Source of the DNA: a virus | Direction: 5' to 3' (one strand) | DNA: 35,661 nucleotides | IMG/VR virus record: IMGVR_UViG_3300044695_003607 | Location: 1 to 35,661 of that record | Position numbers and translations under genes: made by a program | Part shown: piece by piece, positions 1-5,984 of the stretch | How the letters are laid out: every line of letters begins with the position of its first letter | Position numbering within the stretch: position 1 is the stretch's first letter | Notes under the pieces: model-generated | Seen by the model: the letters and a program-made list of their open reading frames with translations, nothing else | Told to the model about the DNA's origin: nothing | Database searches by the model: none

Positions 1-2
1 CT

Positions 3-242
3 TGGTACCATATCACTGCACCTGATTTAGAAACAGCAGAAAAAGCATATGACGCCTATTGGGATGTTGATGAACAACTACCAGAGGGTTGCAAGGTAGT
101 AGAGGGTGAAGTAGACAGTCATTGGATTCCAATTGACTTAGACGCACCTCAAGTAAATGAAACTACTTACAAAGCAATGCAAGACGCTTACAATGGCAAG
201 ACAACTCCAGAACCTCCTAGTGGTTGGACACCAGCATGGTAG
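3..242 (+). CDS. 3' end of an uncharacterised protein (5' truncated by window)
   Basis: An open frame runs from the window edge to a TAG at 240-242, giving 79 residues of C-terminus. It is acidic and rich in Tyr, Trp and Glu, begins WYHITAPDLETAEKAY and ends SGWTPAW. The opening resembles a small alpha/beta domain but no family is recognised. The next gene starts inside its stop region (ATG at 236), the tight packing of a phage operon. The start lies outside the window. Confidence 0.75.
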   Translation, partial: WYHITAPDLETAEKAYDAYWDVDEQLPEGCKVVEGEVDSHWIPIDLDAPQVNETTYKAMQDAYNGKTTPEPPSGWTPAW

Positions 243-523
243 AAGAAACACAAGATAAAGATATTGCACAGTTACACGCATTCTTTAAATACGATATACC
301 TACTGATGAAATACTATCAGGTAGATTAAAGATACTTCTTGCTGACCTATCATGGCAAATGGATTTGCCTACTTGGACTAAAGAAGAATTGGATGTCATG
401 TGTGCAAGAATGGACGCACTTGTGGAAGTGTCTAACTTGCTGTATGATATTCAGTGGCACAGATTAAATTGGGAAAGAGCACAAACCAAACTAGAAGAAT
501 GGAAAGGGAAACAGAATGGCTAA
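236..523 (+). CDS. small acidic hypothetical protein
   Basis: 95 residues starting MVEETQDKDIAQLHAFF. I chose the ATG at 236, which overlaps the preceding TAG by 7 bases, over a TTG at 224. The protein is mostly predicted helix with many Leu, Glu and Trp residues, and its C-terminal half (about residues 60-95) could form a coiled coil. No family is recognised. It overlaps the following gene by 8 bases, so the two are probably co-translated. Confidence 0.75.
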   Translation: MVEETQDKDIAQLHAFFKYDIPTDEILSGRLKILLADLSWQMDLPTWTKEELDVMCARMDALVEVSNLLYDIQWHRLNWERAQTKLEEWKGKQNG

Positions 524-764
524 GTATATAGATAGTGTTGAGGTCAGTCTTCATATGTGGGCTAACGTAAGTTTGTCTGCTGAAGAGATTGCAGATATCT
601 ATCCAGCATTTAATGATATGACTGATTTCGATGACACAGATGAATTAGAAACAGCCATAGAAGAATATATGAATATGAACTACATAGACCATGTTCAATA
701 TTCTGACGGTGCATTAGATGAATGTCACATTGACGTTGTCTTTGAGGATGATGGCAGTGAGTGA
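516..764 (+). CDS. small acidic hypothetical protein
   Basis: 82 residues, very acidic (about one in four residues Asp or Glu), no Cys cluster and no membrane segment. The start ATG lies inside the end of the preceding gene. It has no recognisable motif. A short acidic protein early in a phage operon could be a DNA-mimic or host-takeover protein, but nothing in the sequence proves this. Confidence 0.75.
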   Translation: MAKYIDSVEVSLHMWANVSLSAEEIADIYPAFNDMTDFDDTDELETAIEEYMNMNYIDHVQYSDGALDECHIDVVFEDDGSE

Positions 765-1179
765 TACTATTATAGAACCATGTGATGACTGTAGTTTCTT
801 AGACGGCTGTGACTTCTGTGGCAACGAACTATGTAGTTGCCTAGATCCAGATATTAATCCAGACTCACCTAACTATGGATTAGTGATTCTTACTATGGAA
901 GAGTGGGAACACCACTTTAAACCAATTAAGAATCATTTAGATGAGAATGCTTCATTTAACGATGGCTCTGGAGGTCTAATGTTTGAAACCTACGGTGCTG
1001 AGTATGAAAGCGTGGCTGCAGCAGGAGCAGAGAATCCTAACAAGATCTGGACACTAGTTGATGGTGAGGATGGACAAACCATCATCATTAATGGTTGGGC
1101 CATGGTAAATAGAATAGGATACTTCATCACTGAGGTGCCATATGATGACATGCTAGATATAGTGGTTTGTCTAGACTAA
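751..1179 (+). CDS. Cys-rich N-terminus hypothetical protein
   Basis: About 142 residues. The first 40 hold a dense Cys cluster (CDDCSFLDGCDFCGNELCSC) that probably binds zinc or an Fe-S centre. The rest is an acidic alpha/beta region with Trp residues and no known motif. The start is uncertain: ATG at 748 or 751, or GTG at 757, which has the best spacing from GAGG at 744-747. All overlap the preceding gene. Frame use to the TAA at 1177-1179 is clear. Confidence 0.7.
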   Translation: MAVSDTIIEPCDDCSFLDGCDFCGNELCSCLDPDINPDSPNYGLVILTMEEWEHHFKPIKNHLDENASFNDGSGGLMFETYGAEYESVAAAGAENPNKIWTLVDGEDGQTIIINGWAMVNRIGYFITEVPYDDMLDIVVCLD

Positions 1180-1206
1180 GGAATAGGATAGTTTTATATG
1201 AGAATG

Positions 1207-1272
1207 ATCGTGGGACCTTTTCCCCTGCGATTATTGAATCCGTGGGGTCAGGTCTGGGTAACTTGACTCCAC
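1207..1272 (+). other. two tandem hairpins in the intergenic gap
   Basis: The 124-base gap 1180-1303 holds two inverted repeats. The first pairs ATCG 1207-1210 with CGAT 1228-1231 and GGGA 1212-1215 with TCCC 1221-1224. The second pairs GTGGGGTCA 1242-1250 with TGACTCCAC 1264-1272, nine pairs including one G-U, around a 13-base loop. No T tract follows either, so they are not ordinary intrinsic terminators. They may be an mRNA leader structure, a processing site or a small RNA for the gene at 1304. Confidence 0.45.
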
Positions 1273-1303
1273 AACCAAAAACTGATACAATCAAAGGACA
1301 ACT

Positions 1304-1546
1304 ATGAAAAAACTAACGATAGAAGAAAAGGTTGCAACCAAGATGAGTAGTTTATTATCTGACATGCGACTTAACTTAAAGATGATTGGAAGTTATATTG
1401 CACTACAACAACCAATAGAAATACATGATAGACTTGCTTATGTAACAGAAGTAATGGAACAACAGATGACAAGTCTAGACGAATACTACGCACAAGACGA
1501 ACAAGACCCAACAGATTGGAACCCTGAAGATGACCACTCCGTATAA
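1304..1546 (+). CDS. small helical hypothetical protein
   Basis: 80 residues, MKKLTIEEKVATKMSSLLSD at the start, largely helical with an acidic tail. An AAAGGA Shine-Dalgarno about 8 bases upstream supports the ATG. It overlaps the next gene by 17 bases. No domain is recognised. Confidence 0.75.
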   Translation: MKKLTIEEKVATKMSSLLSDMRLNLKMIGSYIALQQPIEIHDRLAYVTEVMEQQMTSLDEYYAQDEQDPTDWNPEDDHSV

Positions 1547-1814
1547 TACCAAATACGCAATACTATCTGAATTATGGACACAATATAAAACAGATAAAGA
1601 TATGGCTGACTTCTTTGAATACAATGACTTAGGGCTACCACTTGCTTTTATGATTGAACAAAAGATTGTTGAGAGCACACCTATAGCACAAGTCTATATT
1701 GAAGAAACCTTTGAACTATTAGTTGAGTCATTAGGATTAGACCCAGAAGAAGAATACGAAAGTTTAGATGAGATGTTTGACCTACAAACAGAAAATGAGG
1801 AAGACGATGTCTAA
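1530..1814 (+). CDS. acidic hypothetical protein
   Basis: 94 residues, acidic and helical, with a strongly acidic C-terminal 25 residues (LDPEEEYESLDEMFDLQ). The ATG lies inside the preceding gene, and the next gene begins in its stop region (ATG at 1807, TAA at 1812-1814). The family is not recognised. Position and composition match the neighbouring small proteins. Confidence 0.75.
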   Translation: MTTPYNTKYAILSELWTQYKTDKDMADFFEYNDLGLPLAFMIEQKIVESTPIAQVYIEETFELLVESLGLDPEEEYESLDEMFDLQTENEEDDV

Positions 1815-2112
1815 GAGACCAAGTATCAAAGACTACACCTGGAACGAGATATACAGTAAGACTGACTCTGAGGGTAAACACAGTATAGTTGTGTTAGGTA
1901 CTAACGATGAACCGTATGCTTACTTTCGTGTACAGGAATCCAGGTATGGTAAGAAAGCACCACAAAAAATATTCTATGGTGAAACAGCATGGATGGATGT
2001 ACAAAGATATGTGCATGGTCAGTCTATGGAGTATTGGGATTTTGATGTGGAGCAGTGTCATCTTGATCGTGCATTAAAAGTTATTGAAGCATTCAGTAGG
2101 GTGTCATCATGA
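1807..2112 (+). CDS. hypothetical protein, basic N-terminus
   Basis: 101 residues beginning MSKRPSIKDYTWNEIYSKTD. I prefer the ATG at 1807, which has GAGGAAG just upstream, over an in-frame upstream ATG at 1768 that would overlap the previous gene deeply. It reads as an antiparallel beta-rich small domain followed by a C-terminal helix. No family is recognised. Its TGA overlaps the ATG of the next small membrane gene (ATGA). Confidence 0.75.
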   Translation: MSKRPSIKDYTWNEIYSKTDSEGKHSIVVLGTNDEPYAYFRVQESRYGKKAPQKIFYGETAWMDVQRYVHGQSMEYWDFDVEQCHLDRALKVIEAFSRVSS

Positions 2113-2228
2113 CAATACTAAACACAATCCTTGCAGTAATAGCAGGATGTCTTATTCTCTTTGCCGCGACGGTAACGATCTTAGACTACACAAACAAAGG
2201 TAAGCATATCAACAGGAGGAAATGGTAA
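2109..2228 (+). CDS. 39-residue single-pass membrane protein
   Basis: MTILNTILAVIAGCLILFAA starts one transmembrane helix (about residues 5-25), followed by a short basic tail with KHINRRKW. It begins with an ATGA overlap from the gene before and ends in a TAATG overlap with the next. Two further tiny membrane genes follow in the same chain. Candidate roles are a holin or spanin accessory, or a superinfection-exclusion peptide; none is proven. Confidence 0.65.
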   Translation: MTILNTILAVIAGCLILFAATVTILDYTNKGKHINRRKW

Positions 2229-2362
2229 TGTTATATTGGGGAGACTATTTAGCAATGGGTATTGTTTACACTGTGGCAGTGTTTCTAATAGGATACACTT
2301 ATGGTGCCTGGAGACAAATGGGTAAAGATGAAGTTCCACCACCACCAGGATGGCATGACTGA
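2228..2362 (+). CDS. 44-residue single-pass membrane protein
   Basis: Starts MLYWGDYLAMGIVYTVAVFL, one transmembrane helix at about residues 7-27, then a charged, proline-rich tail (DEVPPPPGWHD). AGGAGG at 2215-2220 is a strong ribosome site 7 bases before the ATG. It is the middle of three overlapping tiny membrane genes. Function unknown. Confidence 0.7.
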   Translation: MLYWGDYLAMGIVYTVAVFLIGYTYGAWRQMGKDEVPPPPGWHD

Positions 2363-2463
2363 TGAACCTTGACTTTGATCAAACCCTTGCCTGGTTTACA
2401 CTAGGATACTTTGGTATGCTGGTTACTGTGCTATGGATATTGTTTAGACGCTTGAGCAAGTAA
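2362..2463 (+). CDS. 33-residue single-pass membrane protein
   Basis: MNLDFDQTLAWFTLGYFGML followed by VTVLWILFRRLSK: one helix at about residues 9-28 with a positive C-terminal anchor. Its ATG overlaps the previous TGA (ATGA). It is the last of the three-gene membrane-peptide chain; a repeat-rich gene-poor region begins right after its TAA. Confidence 0.65.
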   Translation: MNLDFDQTLAWFTLGYFGMLVTVLWILFRRLSK

Positions 2464-2579
2464 GCCCGACCAAACCTTTATATCTTAAAGACATTACGAA
2501 CCCCAAAGTCCCTTCCCCCCTGAATGTTATTACGATACCAAACCTTTGTCTCCCAAACCTTTGTATCTTAACATTGGAG

Positions 2580-2591
2580 TATAATAAATGT
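2580..2591 (+). promoter_or_regulatory. leaderless promoter -10 for the gene at 2592
   Basis: TATAAT at 2580-2585 is followed by exactly six bases and then the ATG at 2592. Transcription starting about seven bases past the -10 would begin at the start codon. There is no Shine-Dalgarno. The CCAAACC copy at 2553 lies where an activator or -35 contact would be. Confidence 0.6.
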
Positions 2592-2774
2592 ATGGGACAT
2601 CATTGGGATTCATACTTTAGGTTTAACCCTAGAGATGCAAAGGCAGCAGAAGATAAGGTTTGGAATACCTTTGTTGTTATTACCCATAAGATTGGTTTAA
2701 GGTCTTTTAAATTTACCCCGAATTATTACGATCCCCGCAAAAAATCGGGCGGGCCCAAGAAAAACATAGCATAA
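2592..2774 (+). CDS. 60-residue basic hypothetical protein, probably leaderless
   Basis: Starts MGHHWDSYFRFNPRDAKAAE and ends in a basic, Gly/Lys-rich tail. An in-frame ATG at 2574 lies upstream of the -10 box, so the ATG at 2592 is preferred. A mix of aromatic and basic residues suggests nucleic-acid binding, but no fold is recognised. It sits alone within the repeat-rich region. Confidence 0.55.
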   Translation: MGHHWDSYFRFNPRDAKAAEDKVWNTFVVITHKIGLRSFKFTPNYYDPRKKSGGPKKNIA

Positions 2775-3165
2775 TAACCCTATTATAAATAACAAACCTT
2801 TTCTCCTGGTTTTCTTATTTTTTTAAAACATTTGATTATCTTTTGATTCTTTTTCTTTATTTTTTTTAATTTTTTCTATTGACAAACCATCACATCTGGT
2901 ATATAATATGCCCTGATATGGGGGATATAAAGGTTTGGCAGGACATAAGGATATGAAGGTTTGGTATGTAATTTTTTTTGATCGCTTCTAAGAACATTAC
3001 GATGGGCCTCGCGGCATCGCCAATAACCCATAGCCCTCCACAACACTCCACTTTAACCCTATCTAGTTATATAATCAGTAACATATATTTTCTACCAAAC
3101 CACTACATCTAGTACCCTTTACACTAGATATAGACAACATTTTTTGGTGTATAATAGTATTAAGT
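2775..3165 (+). other. gene-poor, AT-rich regulatory stretch
   Basis: No convincing reading frame. It contains T-rich tracts (2804-2878), a consensus promoter (2879-2907), several CCAAACC copies, and a GC-rich hairpin in which ATGGG 3002-3006 pairs with CCCAT 3027-3031 around a GGC/GCC pairing. ATTACGA recurs at 2493, 2529, 2725 and 2996. The promoter with no coding sequence directly behind it may make a non-coding RNA running towards 3165. Confidence 0.5.
2879..2907 (+). promoter_or_regulatory. consensus sigma-70 type promoter
   Basis: TTGACA at 2879-2884 and TATAAT at 2902-2907 are separated by 17 bases, a perfect match to the vegetative consensus. The -35 runs into a CAAACC repeat copy. 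Predicted start is near 2914. Downstream there is no ribosome site or gene until 3166. Confidence 0.75.
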
Positions 3166-3300
3166 ATGTCGCAGGAAGAAGAAATTGCTCACATTATTGC
3201 TCCCTTTTTGATGGGTAAGCATAAGAAAGATAAGGCTTTGGAGTTAGCCAAAGAGATAATTGATCATTTGAATAAGACTATACCAAACCCTAATTCCTAG
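3166..3300 (+). CDS. 44-residue helical hypothetical protein
   Basis: MSQEEEIAHIIAPFLMGKHK followed by a Lys-rich amphipathic helix and a short tail ending TIPNPNS. TATAAT at 3150-3155 ends ten bases before the ATG, so the mRNA leader would be only a few bases long. No Shine-Dalgarno is present. Amphipathic helices and short length leave the function open. Confidence 0.5.
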   Translation: MSQEEEIAHIIAPFLMGKHKKDKALELAKEIIDHLNKTIPNPNS

Positions 3301-3340
3301 TTTTGGCAGGGTATACCAAACCTCGTATGTGGGATATGTG

Positions 3341-3349
3341 TGGTATGAT
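3341..3349 (+). promoter_or_regulatory. extended -10 promoter for the tRNA
   Basis: TGGTATGAT is an extended -10 whose predicted start (about 3356) is three bases before the tRNA 5' end at 3359. A CCAAACC copy lies at 3316, about 27 bases upstream, the same distance as seen upstream of the promoter at 2580. Confidence 0.45.
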
Positions 3350-3358
3350 TGACATAGA

Positions 3359-3429
3359 TTTGGGTTCGTCTAATGGTCGGACATCTGTCCCCGAAACAGA
3401 CAATACAGGTTCGAATCCTCTACCCAAAA
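3359..3429 (+). tRNA. tRNA-Arg(CCG)-like, with C33 instead of U33
   Basis: Acceptor TTTGGGT 3359-3365 pairs perfectly with ACCCAAA 3422-3428, discriminator A. D stem GTC/GAC; anticodon stem TCTGT/ACAGA with loop CCCCGAA 3389-3395, giving anticodon CCG (3391-3393). T arm ACAGG-TTCGAAT-CCTCT has one C-C mismatch. CCA is not encoded. The nearly universal U33 is C here, so decoding ability is uncertain. Confidence 0.75.
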
Positions 3430-3455
3430 CAAAGGTTTGTTACTATAAGGGTTTG

Positions 3456-4013
3456 TTATACTAGGGGTTGTGGAGTATCTTTTGATATACCCCGCTTTAT
3501 TCCCCAAAAATATAGATCACGAGTAGGACGATAGTACTCAAAATAAACACCATAAAAACCAAGTTTATCAACCAACGGTCTGAAATGACCCTCTGTAAGG
3601 TTCCTATAATAATCATCAGTAAACGGTGAATCAGAGTTTGTTGTTCTAGAAGTACCATGCTCAGGTCTACCAGTAGAAGCACAAGTAAAAGTTATCAAAC
3701 CACCTTTCTTGGTTAACCTATGCATGTTCTCAAAGGTCTCAGCCCACTGAGGATTATGTTCAAAACATTCAGCACTAATAGCCACATCAAAAGACTCATC
3801 TGGGGCATCATACTCCTCACCCCTACAAACCACATCCACATCTTTACCTTCACCAAGGTCTATACCAACATAGTTGTTGGGGTTATCAAACAAGACACGA
3901 ACTGTGCCATTGATATTTAATGAACCCATTTCTACCACAGACGTGTTAACAAAATGATTGGGGAATAATGTTTTTACTTCTTTAAAAAACCTAAACTGTG
4001 AACCGTGGGCCAT
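3456..4013 (-). CDS. class I SAM-dependent methyltransferase
   Basis: 185 residues. Motif I-like VVEMGSLNINGTVR (about 26-39), acidic strand-2 end YVGIDLGEGKDVD (about 48-60), and SFDVAISAECFEH (about 73-85) are typical of the Methyltransf_11 class. The substrate is unknown. It is the last gene of a glycosyltransferase-methyltransferase-methyltransferase operon transcribed from 5358, so a role in modifying a glycan or surface molecule is plausible. Its ATG overlaps the previous stop (TAATG), with AAGGA upstream. Confidence 0.85.
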   Translation of the reverse strand: MAHGSQFRFFKEVKTLFPNHFVNTSVVEMGSLNINGTVRVLFDNPNNYVGIDLGEGKDVDVVCRGEEYDAPDESFDVAISAECFEHNPQWAETFENMHRLTKKGGLITFTCASTGRPEHGTSRTTNSDSPFTDDYYRNLTEGHFRPLVDKLGFYGVYFEYYRPTRDLYFWGIKRGISKDTPQPLV

Positions 4014-4636
4014 TACTTATGTTCCTTACCCTTTTCATGTATATATACTCTTTGCTTAAAACCATTGATTTTCATGTCAGGCATATATCTTAGTCTATAG
4101 TTAAAGGGATGCTTAGATAGGTCTAGGGCAGTACAGTCATGTCCAGCCTGTATATTTATGTTGACTTCATCATCTTCAGATAATATGTTGTACCATTTCC
4201 TAGTATTAAATAGGTTTGAAATTATGGCATATTTACTGTTGCTTGCTAAGATTTTGTCTACAACTATCTCTATATCTTTTAAAGGCATATGTTGTAAAAC
4301 ATCTCTAACTAAGATTAAATCAGCATTTGGAAGGTCCATAGATACAATATCATCCTCAATAAATTTAATGTTTTCTTTTTCGTATACCTTAATCTTGTCT
4401 ACTATAAAACTACTAACATCTACTCCAGTATATTGAACACCATCTAAATCAAATTCTTGTGCTATTCTCCAGTCACCACAACCAAGGTCTAAGACTGATT
4501 TAACATTATTATTTTTAATAAAACTATTTACTAAGCCAATCCATTTGCCAGCATATATTGGGTCAGAACCAGGACCGCTACCTATACCCCAAAGGTTATT
4601 CTTGTAGACATTGTCAAAGACTTCTTTATTGTTCAC
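4013..4636 (-). CDS. class I SAM-dependent methyltransferase
   Basis: 207 residues from the GTG at 4636, which has AAGG six bases upstream and overlaps the preceding stop by 11 bases. An ATG at 4684 would add 16 basic residues but lacks a ribosome site. VLDLGCGDWRIA is motif I, YTGVDVSSFIVDKI the SAM-ribose strand, and LILVRDVLQHMPL motif IV with the post-motif His common in small-molecule methyltransferases. Substrate unknown. It is coupled to the glycosyltransferase upstream. Confidence 0.85.
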   Translation of the reverse strand: MNNKEVFDNVYKNNLWGIGSGPGSDPIYAGKWIGLVNSFIKNNNVKSVLDLGCGDWRIAQEFDLDGVQYTGVDVSSFIVDKIKVYEKENIKFIEDDIVSMDLPNADLILVRDVLQHMPLKDIEIVVDKILASNSKYAIISNLFNTRKWYNILSEDDEVNINIQAGHDCTALDLSKHPFNYRLRYMPDMKINGFKQRVYIHEKGKEHK

Positions 4637-5351
4637 TATTTTCCTTTTTTTGATTTTTGCTATACATTTTTTTAGAAGAGCCATTATGTAGATTTAATGC
4701 TATAAGCATTTGGTTTAATGGTGTATCTTCTATCATTATACCTTTATTATTTCTCTCAAACCTTGCAGACCACTTCTCTATAAAATATTTTCTATCTGCT
4801 ATTGTTAACTGTTTTAAATATTGGCTTTTATTCGTCTCTACCACTCCAGACATATGGTCTACTGTTGCTGGAACATATACAGCCTTTCCCAAACCTATTG
4901 CTTGAAGCAACAAATCATCGTCTCCAAAGTACCATCTATATGTTTCATCTGTCCTTAATCCAGAAGATAAATCAAGCACCCAACAGTATCCCGCTACCCT
5001 AGTAGCACCATTGCCAGTATGTGGATATGGATAACCTAATACTGCACCTTCTTGTTTCATACCCTTAACTATTCTATTAATAGGATCATCTTTTAGTATA
5101 AGGTCATCATTTAATACCGCGATATATTCTCCACCATTTGCCCTGGCTATATCTATGCCTGTGTTCCACCATCTTTGGATATTGGGTGGGTCTAAGTCCC
5201 ATACGTTGTGCACTCCTTCTATTGGAAATGACTCAACAGTGTGAACTATAACAATTTGATTAAGAGGTATTTGGCTGTATTTTATTATGTCTGATAGGTA
5301 TTCTCTTCTTGTTCCAGTAGGAATTGTTAGCCAAACCTTTAAATCAGTCAT
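4626..5351 (-). CDS. GT2-like (GT-A fold) glycosyltransferase
   Basis: 241 residues. N-terminal KVWLTIPTGTRREYL, the NDD metal motif in YIAVLNDDLILKDDP (about residues 77-90), and FGDDDLLLQAIGLGK near 141-155 match family-2-type nucleotide-sugar transferases. The sugar and acceptor are unknown. Its mRNA is predicted to be leaderless: TATAAT 5358-5363 then six bases then ATG. It heads an operon with two methyltransferases, as in O-methylated glycan pathways. Confidence 0.85.
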   Translation of the reverse strand: MTDLKVWLTIPTGTRREYLSDIIKYSQIPLNQIVIVHTVESFPIEGVHNVWDLDPPNIQRWWNTGIDIARANGGEYIAVLNDDLILKDDPINRIVKGMKQEGAVLGYPYPHTGNGATRVAGYCWVLDLSSGLRTDETYRWYFGDDDLLLQAIGLGKAVYVPATVDHMSGVVETNKSQYLKQLTIADRKYFIEKWSARFERNNKGIMIEDTPLNQMLIALNLHNGSSKKMYSKNQKKENSEQ

Positions 5352-5357
5352 TTGTCA

Positions 5358-5366
5358 ATTATACCA
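5358..5366 (-). promoter_or_regulatory. extended -10, leaderless promoter
   Basis: On the minus strand TGGTATAAT spans 5366-5358, with six bases to the ATG at 5351. No clear -35 is present, which extended -10 promoters tolerate. It drives the glycosyltransferase-methyltransferase operon. Confidence 0.65.
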
Positions 5367-5391
5367 GCAGAGAGAATAATCTTACCGTTAT

Positions 5392-5407
5392 TGCTGCGAA
5401 AGCAGCA
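5392..5407. other. GAAA-tetraloop hairpin in intergenic region
   Basis: TGCTGC 5392-5397 pairs with GCAGCA 5402-5407 around GAAA, a very stable GNRA hairpin when transcribed on the + strand (TTTC loop on the minus strand). It lies between the small membrane gene ending at 5460 and the leaderless promoter at 5358. No T tract follows on either strand. TATAAT-like boxes on the + strand at 5416 and 5454 have no gene just downstream. Confidence 0.4.
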
Positions 5408-5459
5408 TAGGTAGGTATAATACTTCTACTTTTCGCCGAACTTTACGCCTTGATATAAT

Positions 5460-5573
5460 TTATTTTTTTAAATCAGATATTTCTTTTTTTAACGGTTTAA
5501 GCATATGTAGAACTAAAACAAAATCTAATGCTAGTCCTACAATTAATCCAACAAAAAACCAAAGTACTTCCAT
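5460..5573 (-). CDS. 37-residue single-pass membrane protein
   Basis: MEVLWFFVGLIVGLALDFVL starts one transmembrane helix (about 4-24) followed by a basic tail HMLKPLKKEISDLKK. TAGGAG six to seven bases before the ATG is a strong ribosome site. A TATAAT at 5592-5597 on the minus strand gives a leader of about 12 bases. Function unknown. Confidence 0.65.
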   Translation of the reverse strand: MEVLWFFVGLIVGLALDFVLVLHMLKPLKKEISDLKK

Positions 5574-5591
5574 ATTTGCTCCTAAGCCTAT

Positions 5592-5597
5592 ATTATA
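5592..5597 (-). promoter_or_regulatory. -10 box for the small membrane gene at 5573
   Basis: Minus-strand TATAAT (ATTATA on +). The start would fall near 5585, leaving a short leader containing TAGGAG. It is divergent from the promoter at 5622-5650. Confidence 0.5.
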
Positions 5598-5621
5598 TAC
5601 AATACAGTATATCGCATGAGT

Positions 5622-5650
5622 TTGACAAACCTTTACACATATGATATGCT
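5622..5650 (+). promoter_or_regulatory. strong leaderless promoter
   Basis: TTGACA 5622-5627, 17-base spacer, TATGCT 5645-5650, then six bases to the ATG at 5657. The -35 runs into CAAACC as at 2879, so the same repeat may set both. It probably drives the operon reaching the 2OG oxygenase that ends at 8195. Confidence 0.7.
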
Positions 5651-5656
5651 AGATAT

Positions 5657-5791
5657 ATGAAAAAAATTATATCTATGATAGTGGGTTTTGTATTATATAT
5701 GTGGCATTATGATCCGTCTTTTGCTGGATGCCCCGCAGGAAAACACTCATACTGGCACAAACTATGTAAAAAATGTGGGAGATACAGATGA
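5657..5791 (+). CDS. 44-residue secreted or membrane-anchored Cys peptide, leaderless
   Basis: MKKIISMIVGFVLYMWHYDP is a short signal-anchor-like segment, followed by SFAGCPAGKHSYWHKLCKKC and GRYR. Three Cys and two His in the tail could bind a metal or form disulfides. FAGC resembles a lipobox (L-A/S-G/A-C), so a small lipoprotein is possible. The start is fixed by the promoter six bases upstream; the stop overlaps the next ATG (ATGA). Confidence 0.6.
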   Translation: MKKIISMIVGFVLYMWHYDPSFAGCPAGKHSYWHKLCKKCGRYR

Positions 5792-5886
5792 AAGAACCGT
5801 ACGAATGGACCTTATTTTATTACATGATGGGTATCTCAACAGGTATTTTGTTTTCCCTTATATTATTTAGAGCAAATAAAAAATAA
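5788..5886 (+). CDS. 32-residue single-pass membrane protein
   Basis: MKEPYEWTLFYYMMGISTGI followed by LFSLILFRANKK: a transmembrane helix at about residues 9-27 with a positive end. ATGA overlap with the gene before, TAATG overlap with the next. Function unknown. Confidence 0.6.
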   Translation: MKEPYEWTLFYYMMGISTGILFSLILFRANKK

Positions 5887-5984
5887 TGCCAGAATTCTCA
5901 GATCTTGAGGAAGAGTTTTATGCTAAAGAGGGAAAGTATGAGATAATGGATGTAGAGAGATTTTATGGAGAAACTGATGAATGA
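5886..5984 (+). CDS. 32-residue acidic peptide
   Basis: MPEFSDLEEEFYAKEGKYEI followed by MDVERFYGETDE. Helical and acidic. It is bracketed by overlapping start and stop codons, which supports translation. No family is recognised. Confidence 0.5.
   Translation: MPEFSDLEEEFYAKEGKYEIMDVERFYGETDE

Larger units (their letters stand above)
2469..3455. repeat. dispersed CCAAACC repeat cluster (13 copies)
   Basis: The heptamer CCAAACC, or its CAAACC core, occurs on the + strand at 2470, 2538, 2553, 2793, 2883, 3095, 3283 and 3316, and as GGTTTG(G) at 2657, 2932, 2958, 3434 and 3450. Two copies are longer: CCAAACCTTTATATCTTA at 2470 matches the copy at 2553 with one change. One copy forms part of the -35 element at 2879. 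A random 6-mer would appear about once in 2 kb on both strands together. Dispersed short sites around promoters fit repressor 'stoperators', an activator site or origin iterons. Confidence 0.7.

Noticed and set aside
2574-2591. Upstream ATG extending the gene at 2592
   Set aside because: It lies upstream of the TATAAT that ends six bases before 2592, so the mRNA would not contain it.
2493-3002. ATTACGA occurring four times
   Set aside because: Recorded as a possible part of the repeat region, but four copies of a 7-mer with no fixed spacing are too few for a separate call; one lies in a coding region.
4637-4684. ATG at 4684 for the second methyltransferase
   Set aside because: No ribosome site and a 59-base overlap; GTG 4636 has AAGG at the right distance. 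It stays possible.
5416-5459. Two plus-strand TATAAT boxes as promoters
   Set aside because: No gene or RNA start follows within 190 bases on that strand, and AT-rich intergenic DNA gives such boxes by chance.
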